Part shown: positions 26,120-34,435 of the stretch, piece by piece | Position numbering within the stretch: the stretch's first letter is position 1 | Layout of the letters: each line of letters starts with the position of its first letter | Assembly: GCA_900544725.1 (NCBI GenBank) | Contig: UQWK01000007.1 | Coordinates: forward strand, 1-53,227 | DNA from: an uncultured Collinsella sp. | GTDB taxonomy: Bacteria; Actinomycetota; Coriobacteriia; Coriobacteriales; Coriobacteriaceae | Reading direction: 5' to 3' | DNA length: 53,227 nucleotides | The notes under the pieces: model-generated | What the model saw: the letters and a program-made list of their open reading frames with translations, nothing else | What the model was told of the DNA's origin: nothing | Database searches by the model: none | Program-made: the position numbers and the translations under genes

Positions 26120-27526
26120 CTATTCCGTTTGCGATTTCGCCGCTGCGGCAAGCTGGGCCACGTAGTCCTTAAACACGCGACCGCGCTCCTCGTAGCCCGA
26201 GAACTCGTCGAACGAAGAGCAAGCGGGCGAAAGCAGGATCACGTCGCCGCGGCTCGAGAGCGAGCGGGCAACGTCAACGGCATCGCGCAGATCATCGGCC
26301 TGGGCGATATCCACATCACCATCGACATCGGCCTCGTCCATAGCGGCGGTAAAGCGCTCGCGCGCATCGCCAAAGCAAACGACCGAGCGCACGTTGTCCA
26401 TAACGACGCGGGCAAAGTCCGCAAGCGGCGTACCCTTATCGTGGCCGCCGAGCAGTAAAATCACATCGTCGTCGGGAAACGCCGTCAGGGCCTTTTCGAC
26501 CGCATCGGTGTTCGTTGCCTTGGAATCGTTGACGTAGCGCACGCCATCGATCTCGCCGCAGGGTTCCACGCGGTGTTCGAGCGGCTGGAACGATGCCAAA
26601 CCGCGGCAAATGCCCTCGGGATCGGCACCGACGGCCAGAGCAGCCGTGGCGGCACATAGGGCATTGATGACATTGTGATGGCCCGAGATCTTGAGCTCGG
26701 ATGTGGCGACAAGCTGAGTCTCGACGCCCTTCAGGCGCACGATCATCTTGCCGTCGCGCACGAAGGCGGCGTCTGCACCCTCGGGCTCGTCAAAAGCGAC
26801 CTTGCAGATGCGGCGGCCCGGTGTGTAGATGTACTCATCGAACTCATGGATGCCGGCATCCTCAACGTCGATAACCACGAGGTCGTCGTCGACCATATTC
26901 TCGAACAACTTGATCTTGGCAAGCGCATAGTTCTTGTGGCTCTTGTGCCAGCCCAGGTGATCGGGCGTGATGTTGAGCAGCACCGCCACGCGAGGATGAA
27001 GCTCGGCGGTCGTAGCAATCTGATAACTCGACAGCTCGGCCACAAACCACTCATTGTGCGCGCGGCCGTCGATCTCGTTCACCGGCGGCTCACCGATATT
27101 GCCGACGGCCACGCTGGCTTCACCGGCGGCCTTGAGCAGATAATCGGTCAGCGACGTGGTAGTTGTCTTGCCGTTGGTGCCCGTGATGGCGATCCAATTT
27201 TGGGGAGACAGACGATAGGCAAACTCGGGCTCACCCATAATCTGAGCGGCATGCTCACGCCCAGCCTTAAAGAAGGCCGAGAACTCCGAGATACCCGGGC
27301 ATGTCACGCACACGTCATAGGCACCCTCGACCTGCTCGGTGCCGTAGACAAACGACGCGCCCTGCGCCTCGAGCGCACGTGTGGCGTCATTGGGCTCGGA
27401 GGTACCACCGCCATACACGGTCGTGGCGCTCACGCGCTCGGGGTGAGCCAGCGCCCAACGGGCGACATCGAGACCGGATTTACCCTGCCCCAAAACAAGC
27501 AGGCTAAAGACATCAGCAAGAGGCAT
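26120..27526 (-). CDS. murD: UDP-N-acetylmuramoylalanine-D-glutamate ligase MurD
   Basis: 468 residues. LLVLGQGKSGLDVARWAL is the uracil-binding region; AITGTNGKTTTTSLTDYLL the ATP loop near residue 115; ELSSYQI, NITPDHLGWHKSHKNY and VNDSKATNTDAVEKAL the substrate and magnesium sites; LLLGGHDKGTPL the C domain. Adds D-glutamate. Lies 9 nt after mraY. Confidence 0.97.
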   Translation of the reverse strand: MPLADVFSLLVLGQGKSGLDVARWALAHPERVSATTVYGGGTSEPNDATRALEAQGASFVYGTEQVEGAYDVCVTCPGISEFSAFFKAGREHAAQIMGEPEFAYRLSPQNWIAITGTNGKTTTTSLTDYLLKAAGEASVAVGNIGEPPVNEIDGRAHNEWFVAELSSYQIATTAELHPRVAVLLNITPDHLGWHKSHKNYALAKIKLFENMVDDDLVVIDVEDAGIHEFDEYIYTPGRRICKVAFDEPEGADAAFVRDGKMIVRLKGVETQLVATSELKISGHHNVINALCAATAALAVGADPEGICRGLASFQPLEHRVEPCGEIDGVRYVNDSKATNTDAVEKALTAFPDDDVILLLGGHDKGTPLADFARVVMDNVRSVVCFGDARERFTAAMDEADVDGDVDIAQADDLRDAVDVARSLSSRGDVILLSPACSSFDEFSGYEERGRVFKDYVAQLAAAAKSQTE

Positions 27527-27535
27527 GAAAGACCA

Positions 27536-28555
27536 CTATCCCAACTGGAAGAACAGGGCGAGGCCAACGGCGCCAAAGGCCGCGGCGATAATCCAAAAAC
27601 GGATAACGACCTTGGTCTCGGCCCAACCCTTCTTTTCGAAATGATGATGAATGGGCGCCATAAGGAAGACGCGCTTGTGCGTAAAGTGGAAATAGACAAC
27701 CTGGATCATGACCGACAGGGTCTCGACGATAAACAGACCGCCGATGATGAGAGAAACGACTTCGGTGTTGGTCATGATGGAGGTGCAGGCAAACGCGGCA
27801 CCCAGGGCAAGCGAGCCGGTATCGCCCATAAAGATGCTCGCCGGGTAGCAGTTGAACCACAAAAAGCCCAGGCAGGCACCGGCGCACGCCGTGCAGAAGA
27901 TGGACAGGTTCACGTCACCGTGTAAAAACGCCATGGCGGCCATGGCGAGCATGGCAATCATGGAAGTGCCGCCGGCAAGGCCGTCCAGACCATCGGTCAG
28001 GTTCACGGCATTGGAAAGACCGGCGATCATCAGCCAGCAAAATACAATGTAGAGCCACGGGAACGAAAGGCCGCAGATGGTGGTCGAAAGAACACCGAGG
28101 CCAATCGTCAGGCCGCCGGGAAAACGAATCTCGGGGGCGACGCCGCACCAATTGACGGCGAGCACGGTAAAAGTGACGCAGATGATGGTCAGACCGATCA
28201 TCTTGGCGTGAGGCGTCAGGCCGAGCGAACGACCATGCGTGACGGAGGTCAGATCGTCGATGAGGCCCAGAACGCCGGTGGCCAGCGTGGCAAGCAGCAC
28301 GAGCACGAGCTCGGTGGTGAGCTTGCCCATCAGCAGGCAGGTCAGCGAGATCGCGACAAGGATGATGACGCCGCCCATGGTCGGCGTACCCTGTTTAATC
28401 AAATGACGCTTGGGGCCATCGGCTCGGACCTGTTGGCCGATACCCTCGACCTTCAGCAGCTTGATCCACCACGGCATAAGCAGCAACGCAATGGCGGCAG
28501 CGATGCCAAGTCCCAAAAAGGCCTGATACGTAGGATACGAGGGATTGCCGAACAT
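27536..28555 (-). CDS. mraY: Phospho-N-acetylmuramoyl-pentapeptide transferase MraY
   Basis: 339 residues with about ten membrane helices. GTPTMGGVIILVAI, the acidic FDD-type loop GLIDDLTSV, NAVNLTDGLDGLAGG and the cytoplasmic MAPIHHHFEKKGW loop are the family signatures and contain the catalytic Asp and His residues. Makes lipid I. Three bases separate it from murF. Confidence 0.97.
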   Translation of the reverse strand: MFGNPSYPTYQAFLGLGIAAAIALLLMPWWIKLLKVEGIGQQVRADGPKRHLIKQGTPTMGGVIILVAISLTCLLMGKLTTELVLVLLATLATGVLGLIDDLTSVTHGRSLGLTPHAKMIGLTIICVTFTVLAVNWCGVAPEIRFPGGLTIGLGVLSTTICGLSFPWLYIVFCWLMIAGLSNAVNLTDGLDGLAGGTSMIAMLAMAAMAFLHGDVNLSIFCTACAGACLGFLWFNCYPASIFMGDTGSLALGAAFACTSIMTNTEVVSLIIGGLFIVETLSVMIQVVYFHFTHKRVFLMAPIHHHFEKKGWAETKVVIRFWIIAAAFGAVGLALFFQLG

Positions 28556-28558
28556 GGG

Positions 28559-29983
28559 CTAGCACACACCTTCCACAAAGCGGTCGAGCTCAACAAAACG
28601 GGAACCCTTGACCAGTACAACATCATGATTTTCAAGCGCGCCGCCCATGCGGTCGAGCACCTGCTGATAATCGGAGAACACCTGGATGCGGTCCTCATCC
28701 ATACCCATCATACGTGCGGCATCGGCCATGAGCTGAGCCAGCTGGCCGCCGACGCACGCGAGCATGTCGAGCTTCTTGGCGGCGGCATAGGCGCCCACGA
28801 GCTCATGCATGCGGGGAGCCTCGTCGCCCATCTCGCCCATCTCGCCCAGGATCGCCATGCGCGAACCGTCACAGATGAGCGAGCACAGCAAATCGAGGCC
28901 GGCAGCCATAGACTCGGCACTGGCGTTATAGGAGTCGTCGATGATGCGCGCTCCGCTCTTGGCGCGCTTGATCTCCTGACGGTGACCGGTGATCGTAAGG
29001 CCCCTAAAGGCAGCATCGATCTGCTCGGGCGTCACGCCCAGACGATAGGCGACCGCGGCGGCCTTGACGGCATTGGGCACGGACTGCACGCCGGGAATGG
29101 CCAGCATGGTATCGACCGTGTCGCCCTGACCAAAGTCGAGCGTAAAGACCGGATGGCCCTCGTCGTCGACGCGAATGTCGCGTGCGCGGACCTCGTCGTC
29201 GTCCGAGACACCGGCCAGCATCACGTCAATACCCGCAGGCTGAGCGAACGTATCGCGAATGAACGGCGTAAAGTCGTCCTCGCCGCCCAAAACCAGCAAC
29301 GGCGAGAAGTCGCCGGCGGCGCACATGCCCTGGACAATCTCGGACTTGGCGCGGGCGATGTTCTCGCGGCTGCCCAGGATACCGATGTGGGAAGTTCCGA
29401 TCTTGCTCACGATGGCAAGATTGGGGTTGGCGGACTGGGACAGGCGCTCAATCTCATGAAAATGGTTCATGCCCATCTCGAGCACCAGAACCTCGGTATC
29501 GGCCGGAGCGGAAAGCACCGTGAGCGGCATGCCGATCAGGTTGTTGAAATTGCCCTTCGTGGCCCAGACGCGATAACGCTTGGCGAGCACGGCGGCGAGC
29601 ACGTCCTTGGTCGTCGTCTTGCCAATCGAACCGGTAATGCCGACGACCAGGCAGCCAAGCTCCAAGCGATATACGTGCGCCAGGCGCAGCAAGAACTCCA
29701 CGGGGTCGTCGGTCAGCAAGATGGCGCATCCCTTGTCCTGCGCCAGCGAAACCAGCTCGGCATCGGGCTCGCGCGTCATCACGACGGCACCGGCACCCGA
29801 CTCGATGGCACGGGAGGCAAAATCATTGCCGTCGACCTTTTCGCCAGGGAAGGCGACAAAGATCGTCCCCTCCTCGACCTGACGCGAGTCGATAACGCAC
29901 CCGCGGCATACCCGGTCGACTTCTTCCGTCACGGTTCGGGCCCCCGTTGAGGCCGCGAGGTTGTTGACGGCGATCTCTATCAT
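28559..29983 (-). CDS. murF: UDP-MurNAc-tripeptide D-alanyl-D-alanine ligase MurF
   Basis: 474 residues. CVIDSRQVEEGTIFVAFPGE is the UDP-binding N domain; VVGITGSIGKTTTKDVLAAV the ATP loop at about residue 114; LEMGMNHFHEIERL and IDDSYNASAESMAAGL are Mur-ligase signatures. The conserved SYNA(S/N)P loop reads SYNASA here. Adds D-Ala-D-Ala to the tripeptide. murE, which normally precedes murF, is absent; instead there is a 125-bp gap to ftsI. Confidence 0.96.
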   Translation of the reverse strand: MIEIAVNNLAASTGARTVTEEVDRVCRGCVIDSRQVEEGTIFVAFPGEKVDGNDFASRAIESGAGAVVMTREPDAELVSLAQDKGCAILLTDDPVEFLLRLAHVYRLELGCLVVGITGSIGKTTTKDVLAAVLAKRYRVWATKGNFNNLIGMPLTVLSAPADTEVLVLEMGMNHFHEIERLSQSANPNLAIVSKIGTSHIGILGSRENIARAKSEIVQGMCAAGDFSPLLVLGGEDDFTPFIRDTFAQPAGIDVMLAGVSDDDEVRARDIRVDDEGHPVFTLDFGQGDTVDTMLAIPGVQSVPNAVKAAAVAYRLGVTPEQIDAAFRGLTITGHRQEIKRAKSGARIIDDSYNASAESMAAGLDLLCSLICDGSRMAILGEMGEMGDEAPRMHELVGAYAAAKKLDMLACVGGQLAQLMADAARMMGMDEDRIQVFSDYQQVLDRMGGALENHDVVLVKGSRFVELDRFVEGVC

Positions 29984-30108
29984 TGCAGCTCCCCTGTAAA
30001 CCTAATAATGCTATCGGCGTATTGTATCCCAGTGCCATGCGCGCGTGGTGCAGGGCATGTGAACACCCTTCAGATCAAACGGCAGGCCACGCTCAAGATT
30101 GTAACCCC

Positions 30109-31974
30109 CTACTTCGTGCGCGGGATACCCAGCACGTCGAGCGCGTTGGCCATAATGGACTGGAATGGCACCGCGGCGGCATCCGAGCCGCTCGGCGTTC
30201 CATAGAGTGTGATATAGCACAGCACCTTGGGCGATTGTGCCGGCGCAAAGCCCATAAAGGACGACATGTAGTTCTCCTTGAGGTAACCGCCGTTCTCGTC
30301 AGCACGCTCGGCCGTACCGGTCTTGCCCGCCACGTCATAGCCATCGACCGCACCGCCAACGCCCGTGCCTTCGGACACGACCGTCTGCATGCACGATGTC
30401 ACCTGGGCGGCAGCGTCCTCCGAAATCGCACGCTCGCCTTCGCCCCAGTCCCTTTCATCGCCCTTGCTGGACTTATAGAAGTGCGGAGTCATCATCACGC
30501 CGCCGTTCGCGATGCCGCCCACGGCACGTGCGACCTCAATCGACGAGACGGACAGCGCCTGGCCAAAGCTCATCGAGCCCAGCGTGGCGCCATCGTATTG
30601 GTCGCGCTCCTTGACGATGCCCAGGCTCTCACCCGGAAAATCGACACCGGAGCTATGACCGATACCCCACTTGTCCACATAGGTGGCAAAATCATCGGCA
30701 CCGATCTTGCGTCCCACCAGGACAAAGCCCACATTGGACGAACGGCGCATCATCTCGCGCACGTCCATGGTCATGGTATAGTCGCGCTTATCGGCGTCGG
30801 TAACGGTGTCGTCGCCAACCTTAATGCTCGCCGGCACCTCAAACGACGTGCTCGAACGCACGGCGCCCAAGTCGAAGCCGGCACCGGCCACGAGCGTCTT
30901 AAAGACCGAGCCGGGCTCGTAGGCATCGGTAACCAGGCGCAAGTTCATGTCCTCGGTCTTGGCGTTTTCCAGATCGGTCTGGTCATATGTCGGATACGAG
31001 CATGCCGCCAGAATCTCGCCCGTCGTGGGATCGGTGACCAGGGCCGAGCCATTCTTGGCCTTGGTCTTTTCGACCGCCTCGGCCAGGGCGTCCTCGGCGG
31101 CACGCTGGATATTGACATCGAGCGTCGTCACGATGTCCACGCCGTCAACCGCCGCCACCTTTTTATAGGCGCCGCCCGCGATATAGCTACCGTCCCTCGC
31201 CCGCTCGCGCACCAGCGAACCGTTGGTTCCGGTCAAAAGCTTGTTGTACTGTTTTTCGAGGCCCGTCAGACCGTCGTTGTCCACGTTTACCACGCCAAGC
31301 ACCTGCGATGCCAGGTTGCCGTAGGGGTACACGCGCTTCATGGCCTGCTCAAAGAGCACGCCTGGCAGGTTCTTCTTCTCCAGCGCCGCGACATCATCCT
31401 CGTCCACCTGACGTTTGATATACACCCAGGTGCCATCCGACTCAACGAGCTCGCGACAGGTCTTTTTATCGATGCCCGTAGCTTTGACCAGTGCCGATAC
31501 CGTCTTGTCAACGTCCTCGATAAGCTGAGGATTCACGGCGATGTTGCGGCATTCGACCGACGACGTCAGCACGTTGCCGTTTCGGTCGTAGATGGTACCG
31601 CGCTTGGCATATAGCGTCTGCGCGAGCAAGCGACGTGCATCGGCGCGGTCGCGTAACTTATCGGCTTCCACGATTTGATAGTCGGCAAGGCGAAGGACGC
31701 CTAAACCCAAGCCAAGCCCGATAAAGCCCATGACGGCTTTGCGACGGGGCAGCGGCGTGCCCGTGAGCCATTCGGTCGACGAGCTCTTGCGCGGTCTGGT
31801 GTTATGCATTTGAGGACCACTCGAGCCACGGAGACGCGACGCGGGGTCGTTGCCATAGGACGGCCTCGCGTTGTAAGATGGCCGACCCGTTCCTTGATAA
31901 CCAGAACGTCCCCGCGATGAGGGACGTCCAGAACCGCGACCCCCGTCGGAGCCGCGGCGATAGTCATTTGTCAT
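30109..31974 (-). CDS. ftsI: Septal class B penicillin-binding protein FtsI/PBP3
   Basis: 621 residues. A Gly/Arg/Ser-rich cytoplasmic tail (~75 residues) is followed by one membrane helix (AVMGFIGLGLGLGVLRLADY), the dimerisation domain beginning RGTIYDRNGNVL, and the transpeptidase with SxxK in EPGSVFKTL (~residue 356), SSN (~411-413) and GKTGTAE (~549). Cross-links septal wall with FtsW. No PASTA domains are present. Seventeen bases separate it from the ftsL-like gene. Confidence 0.95.
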   Translation of the reverse strand: MTNDYRRGSDGGRGSGRPSSRGRSGYQGTGRPSYNARPSYGNDPASRLRGSSGPQMHNTRPRKSSSTEWLTGTPLPRRKAVMGFIGLGLGLGVLRLADYQIVEADKLRDRADARRLLAQTLYAKRGTIYDRNGNVLTSSVECRNIAVNPQLIEDVDKTVSALVKATGIDKKTCRELVESDGTWVYIKRQVDEDDVAALEKKNLPGVLFEQAMKRVYPYGNLASQVLGVVNVDNDGLTGLEKQYNKLLTGTNGSLVRERARDGSYIAGGAYKKVAAVDGVDIVTTLDVNIQRAAEDALAEAVEKTKAKNGSALVTDPTTGEILAACSYPTYDQTDLENAKTEDMNLRLVTDAYEPGSVFKTLVAGAGFDLGAVRSSTSFEVPASIKVGDDTVTDADKRDYTMTMDVREMMRRSSNVGFVLVGRKIGADDFATYVDKWGIGHSSGVDFPGESLGIVKERDQYDGATLGSMSFGQALSVSSIEVARAVGGIANGGVMMTPHFYKSSKGDERDWGEGERAISEDAAAQVTSCMQTVVSEGTGVGGAVDGYDVAGKTGTAERADENGGYLKENYMSSFMGFAPAQSPKVLCYITLYGTPSGSDAAAVPFQSIMANALDVLGIPRTK

Positions 31975-31991
31975 ACTCAGCTACCGTCTTG

Positions 31992-32462
31992 TTACTGAGC
32001 GGTCGCGGTCGAGCTGGCGCCCGCGGCTGCATCCTGCGAAAAATCAAGTGTAACGCTCTCACTGGGCTCCACCATGCCATAAGCGCCCGCAAGGTCGCGA
32101 ATGCGCGTGTCGGCGCCATAGACCGAATGCATGACCTCCAGGTCGGAGCTCTCATCGGTCGCCTTTTCGAGCGTGTTGGTAAGCTCGGCGTTGCTGTTGA
32201 GCACCTGGGCCGTAACGCCGGCGAGCGCCACGCGGGCGACGCCGATCGTCATGAAGATAGCCGCAATGATGCAAAACGTTTTAAGAACGCTCATGAAAAC
32301 CGGGCTTACCGCCTGGTTTGCCTGACGGCCCGCGCCCGTGTAGACATCAAAGCGCGGCGTGCGCTGCTCGCGGGGAGCAACGGGGGCCTGCGGTGCCTCA
32401 CGATAGGCGGGCATGGCGTTCATATCATAGGCGAGTGCTGCGTTTGAGGTGTTGTAGCCCAT
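31992..32462 (-). CDS. FtsL-like septum protein
   Basis: 156 residues in the position of ftsL between rsmH and ftsI. A polar Pro/Arg/Tyr-rich cytoplasmic part (~1-58) leads to one membrane helix (VLKTFCIIAAIFMTIGVARVAL), a short coiled-coil stretch (LNSNAELTNTLEKATDESSDLE), and a tail with IRDLAGAYGMVEP, resembling the end of FtsL/DivIC. Sequence identity to known FtsL is low, as is usual. Assignment rests on topology and location. Confidence 0.8.
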   Translation of the reverse strand: MGYNTSNAALAYDMNAMPAYREAPQAPVAPREQRTPRFDVYTGAGRQANQAVSPVFMSVLKTFCIIAAIFMTIGVARVALAGVTAQVLNSNAELTNTLEKATDESSDLEVMHSVYGADTRIRDLAGAYGMVEPSESVTLDFSQDAAAGASSTATAQ

Positions 32463-32552
32463 GATATGCCGCCTCCCATCCCGAGTACGTTGGTAGTGTG
32501 TTTAAGCTTCGTTTGTGGTACGAGCGGGAGGTCCAATATCGCGCGGTCGCGT

Positions 32553-33518
32553 CTACAGACGCTGCGCCACGCGGATCTTGGCTGATCTCGCCCGAGGGTT
32601 GCGCGCAACCTCATCGGGTTGGGCAACCAGGGGTTTGCGGGTGATGACCTTGAGTATCGGCACGTTGCCGCACACGCACACCGGAATCTCCGGCGGACAC
32701 GTGCACCCCTGGCTCATCTCCTTAAAGTGGTTCTTTACGATACGGTCCTCGAGCGAGTGATACGAGATGACGCAGATGCGTCCGCCCGGGTTGAGCCACC
32801 TTGTGGCGGCGTCAAGCCCTCGCTCGAGCACATCGAGTTCGTGATTGACCTCGATGCGAATGGCCTGGAAACTTTTCTTGGCTGGGTGTCCGCCATGCCG
32901 ACGAGCGGCAGCGGGGATACCAGCCTTGATGATCTCGACAAACTGACCGGTGGTTTCGATCGGCTCATGCTCGCGGCGGCGCACGATCTCACGCGCGATC
33001 TGCGAGGCGAACTTCTCTTCGCCATAGACGCGTAGAATCCGGGCGAGGTCGTGTTCGTTATAGGTGTTGATGACCTCAGCTGCGTTTAAGGTGTTGTTAC
33101 CCGGATCCATCCGCATGTCCAATGGGGCGTCCTCGTTGTACGAAAAGCCCCTGCCAGGGATATCGAGTTGCGGCGACGAAACGCCCAAGTCGAACAGGAA
33201 GCCATCGACCCCGGGCACCTCGGCCGAGCAAAGCAGCTCGTCCAAGTCGCCGAAGTTGCCCTTCAGCAGCTGGTGCGGTACGCCGGGAACCTCGCGGTCC
33301 AGACGGGCGCCAGCGGCCTCGAGGGCCATGTCGTCCTGATCGACGCCGAGCAAAAGGCCGGTCTCCCCCACCTGCGCGGCCATCTTTACCGAATGGCCGG
33401 CACCGCCAAGGGTGCAGTCGCAGACGACGGAGCCGCTCTTGAGCTGCAGCGACTCAAGCACTTCGCCGAGCATGACAGGTTCATGCCGATATTCTTGTGT
33501 CAAGATCCCACGCTCCAT
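32553..33518 (-). CDS. rsmH: 16S rRNA (cytosine-1402-N4)-methyltransferase RsmH (MraW)
   Basis: 321 residues. EYRHEPVMLGEVLESL, the SAM-binding CDCTLGGAGHSVKMA and LGVDQDDMAL, FDLGVSSPQLD, and the C-terminal ISYHSLEDRIVKNHF are family signatures. Methylates C1402 of 16S rRNA together with RsmI. Twenty bases after mraZ. Confidence 0.97.
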   Translation of the reverse strand: MERGILTQEYRHEPVMLGEVLESLQLKSGSVVCDCTLGGAGHSVKMAAQVGETGLLLGVDQDDMALEAAGARLDREVPGVPHQLLKGNFGDLDELLCSAEVPGVDGFLFDLGVSSPQLDIPGRGFSYNEDAPLDMRMDPGNNTLNAAEVINTYNEHDLARILRVYGEEKFASQIAREIVRRREHEPIETTGQFVEIIKAGIPAAARRHGGHPAKKSFQAIRIEVNHELDVLERGLDAATRWLNPGGRICVISYHSLEDRIVKNHFKEMSQGCTCPPEIPVCVCGNVPILKVITRKPLVAQPDEVARNPRARSAKIRVAQRL

Positions 33519-33538
33519 CCGTTACTCGTGCCTTGCCC

Positions 33539-33973
33539 TTACGAGAAGAAGAGGTCCAGCAGGGCCTCGTCATCATCGTCCTCATCGGCCGTAGCGCGGT
33601 CCCAAACCTCAAGGTGGTCGTAGTTGCCCACAACCGTGACCTCGCGGTCGAGGTTCGCCTGCTTGCGGAGAGACTCAGAAAGACCGATACGACCCGCGCT
33701 GTCCACATCCATCGACGTGGTGCGCTTGTTGATCGCCCTCATGAGCTTCTGGTCGTTGATGTCACGCGGGTTAAAACCCTCGTGGCCCTCACGACCCGCG
33801 AAGAGTCCTTCGACCCACTTATCGAAGGCCTCGGCAGAGAACACGTACAGAGCATCGACATCCAGGGCTTTGAACACGCGAACGTGCTCTCCAAGCTCCT
33901 CGCGAAGGGGTGCAGGCAGGGATAGACGACCTTTTGCATCGAGATTGCGCTCGTATGCACCCGTCATTCCCAT
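33539..33973 (-). CDS. mraZ: Transcriptional regulator MraZ
   Basis: 144 residues, two AbrB-like SpoVT folds: GAYERNLDAKGRLSLPAPLR and STSMDVDSAGRIGLSESLRK-like repeats (the second reads TTSMDVDSAGRIGLSESLRK). MraZ represses its own dcw promoter by binding direct repeats upstream. The C-terminus ends in an acidic run (DEDDDDEALLDLFFS). It is the first gene of the cluster, with GGGGAGGG upstream of ATG 33973. Confidence 0.96.
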   Translation of the reverse strand: MGMTGAYERNLDAKGRLSLPAPLREELGEHVRVFKALDVDALYVFSAEAFDKWVEGLFAGREGHEGFNPRDINDQKLMRAINKRTTSMDVDSAGRIGLSESLRKQANLDREVTVVGNYDHLEVWDRATADEDDDDEALLDLFFS

Positions 33974-34077
33974 GTGCGCCCTCCCCTCGGTTACTCAGAT
34001 GGCACGTACGCGGGGAACCACCCCGCCTGTCGACGTCATCAATAATATGGGGAACCGCCCCATTTTTCAACACCTTT

Positions 34078-34117
34078 CCCCACCTCTTCCCCCACCCCAC
34101 CCCACCACTCCACCCCC
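34078..34117 (-). promoter_or_regulatory. Candidate MraZ operator (TGGGG repeats)
   Basis: On the minus strand TGGGG occurs four times (34104-34100, 34099-34095, 34094-34090, 34082-34078), 105-130 nt upstream of mraZ. Escherichia coli MraZ binds TGGGN repeats with 10-nt period, which two of these satisfy. Inference from motif and position. Confidence 0.45.
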
Positions 34118-34137
34118 AATATGTTGTAAAACACCCC

Positions 34138-34151
34138 CGAGCATATGTTCG
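34138..34151. promoter_or_regulatory. SOS-box-like palindrome upstream of mraZ
   Basis: CGAGCATATGTTCG differs at one base from CGAACATATGTTCG, which fits the Gram-positive LexA box CGAACN4GTTCG. Two further ATATGTTGT sites flank it (34119 and 34160), one in the imperfect palindrome AACACAA-TATG-TTGTGTT at 34154-34171. It lies in the 460-bp gap between xerD and mraZ, the only place for the dcw promoter. Confidence 0.4.
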
Positions 34152-34218
34152 AAAACACAATATGTTGTGTTTGCAGCAAAGGCGGGATGCCACCTGTAGA
34201 ACCACGCCCGCGAACCTC

Positions 34219-34240
34219 AACCTTCAAGTTGACCTTGAGG
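34219..34240. promoter_or_regulatory. AACCTTCAAGTTGA motif upstream of mraZ
   Basis: Matches 13 of 14 bases of the motif upstream of ftsZ (19687-19700). With the following CCTTGAGG it forms an imperfect inverted repeat (CCTTCAAG-TTGAC-CTTGAGG), of a type bound by MerR-family regulators; the binding protein is unknown. Confidence 0.3.
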
Positions 34241-34338
34241 CGATTTTTACGTCCCTTTACACACCGTTCACATCGCCCCCAAACTCCCCCACCCACGGTA
34301 CACACGGCCCACCAACGCGTCGGTGTCTGGCGAGAAAT

Positions 34339-34400
34339 GGGACGGGCCCCAGATTGCCCATGTGCGCAAAAGTGCGTCTCGGCAATCTGGGGCCCGTCCC
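34339..34400 (-). terminator. 20-bp perfect-arm hairpin after xerD
   Basis: Arms 34339-34358 and 34381-34400 are perfectly complementary (core ACGGGCCCCAGATTGCC), loop 22 nt. It lies about 35 nt after the xerD stop and separates pyrG-xerD from the dcw promoter region. The U-run on the minus strand (ATTTCTC) is weak. Confidence 0.65.
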
Positions 34401-34435
34401 CTTTAACATTTATAAATATGCAGGTCAGCGAGGTG

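Noticed and set aside
33974..34435. dif site near xerD
   Set aside because: The ATATGTT-type repeats upstream of mraZ do not match the two 11-bp arms with 6-bp centre of known dif sites.
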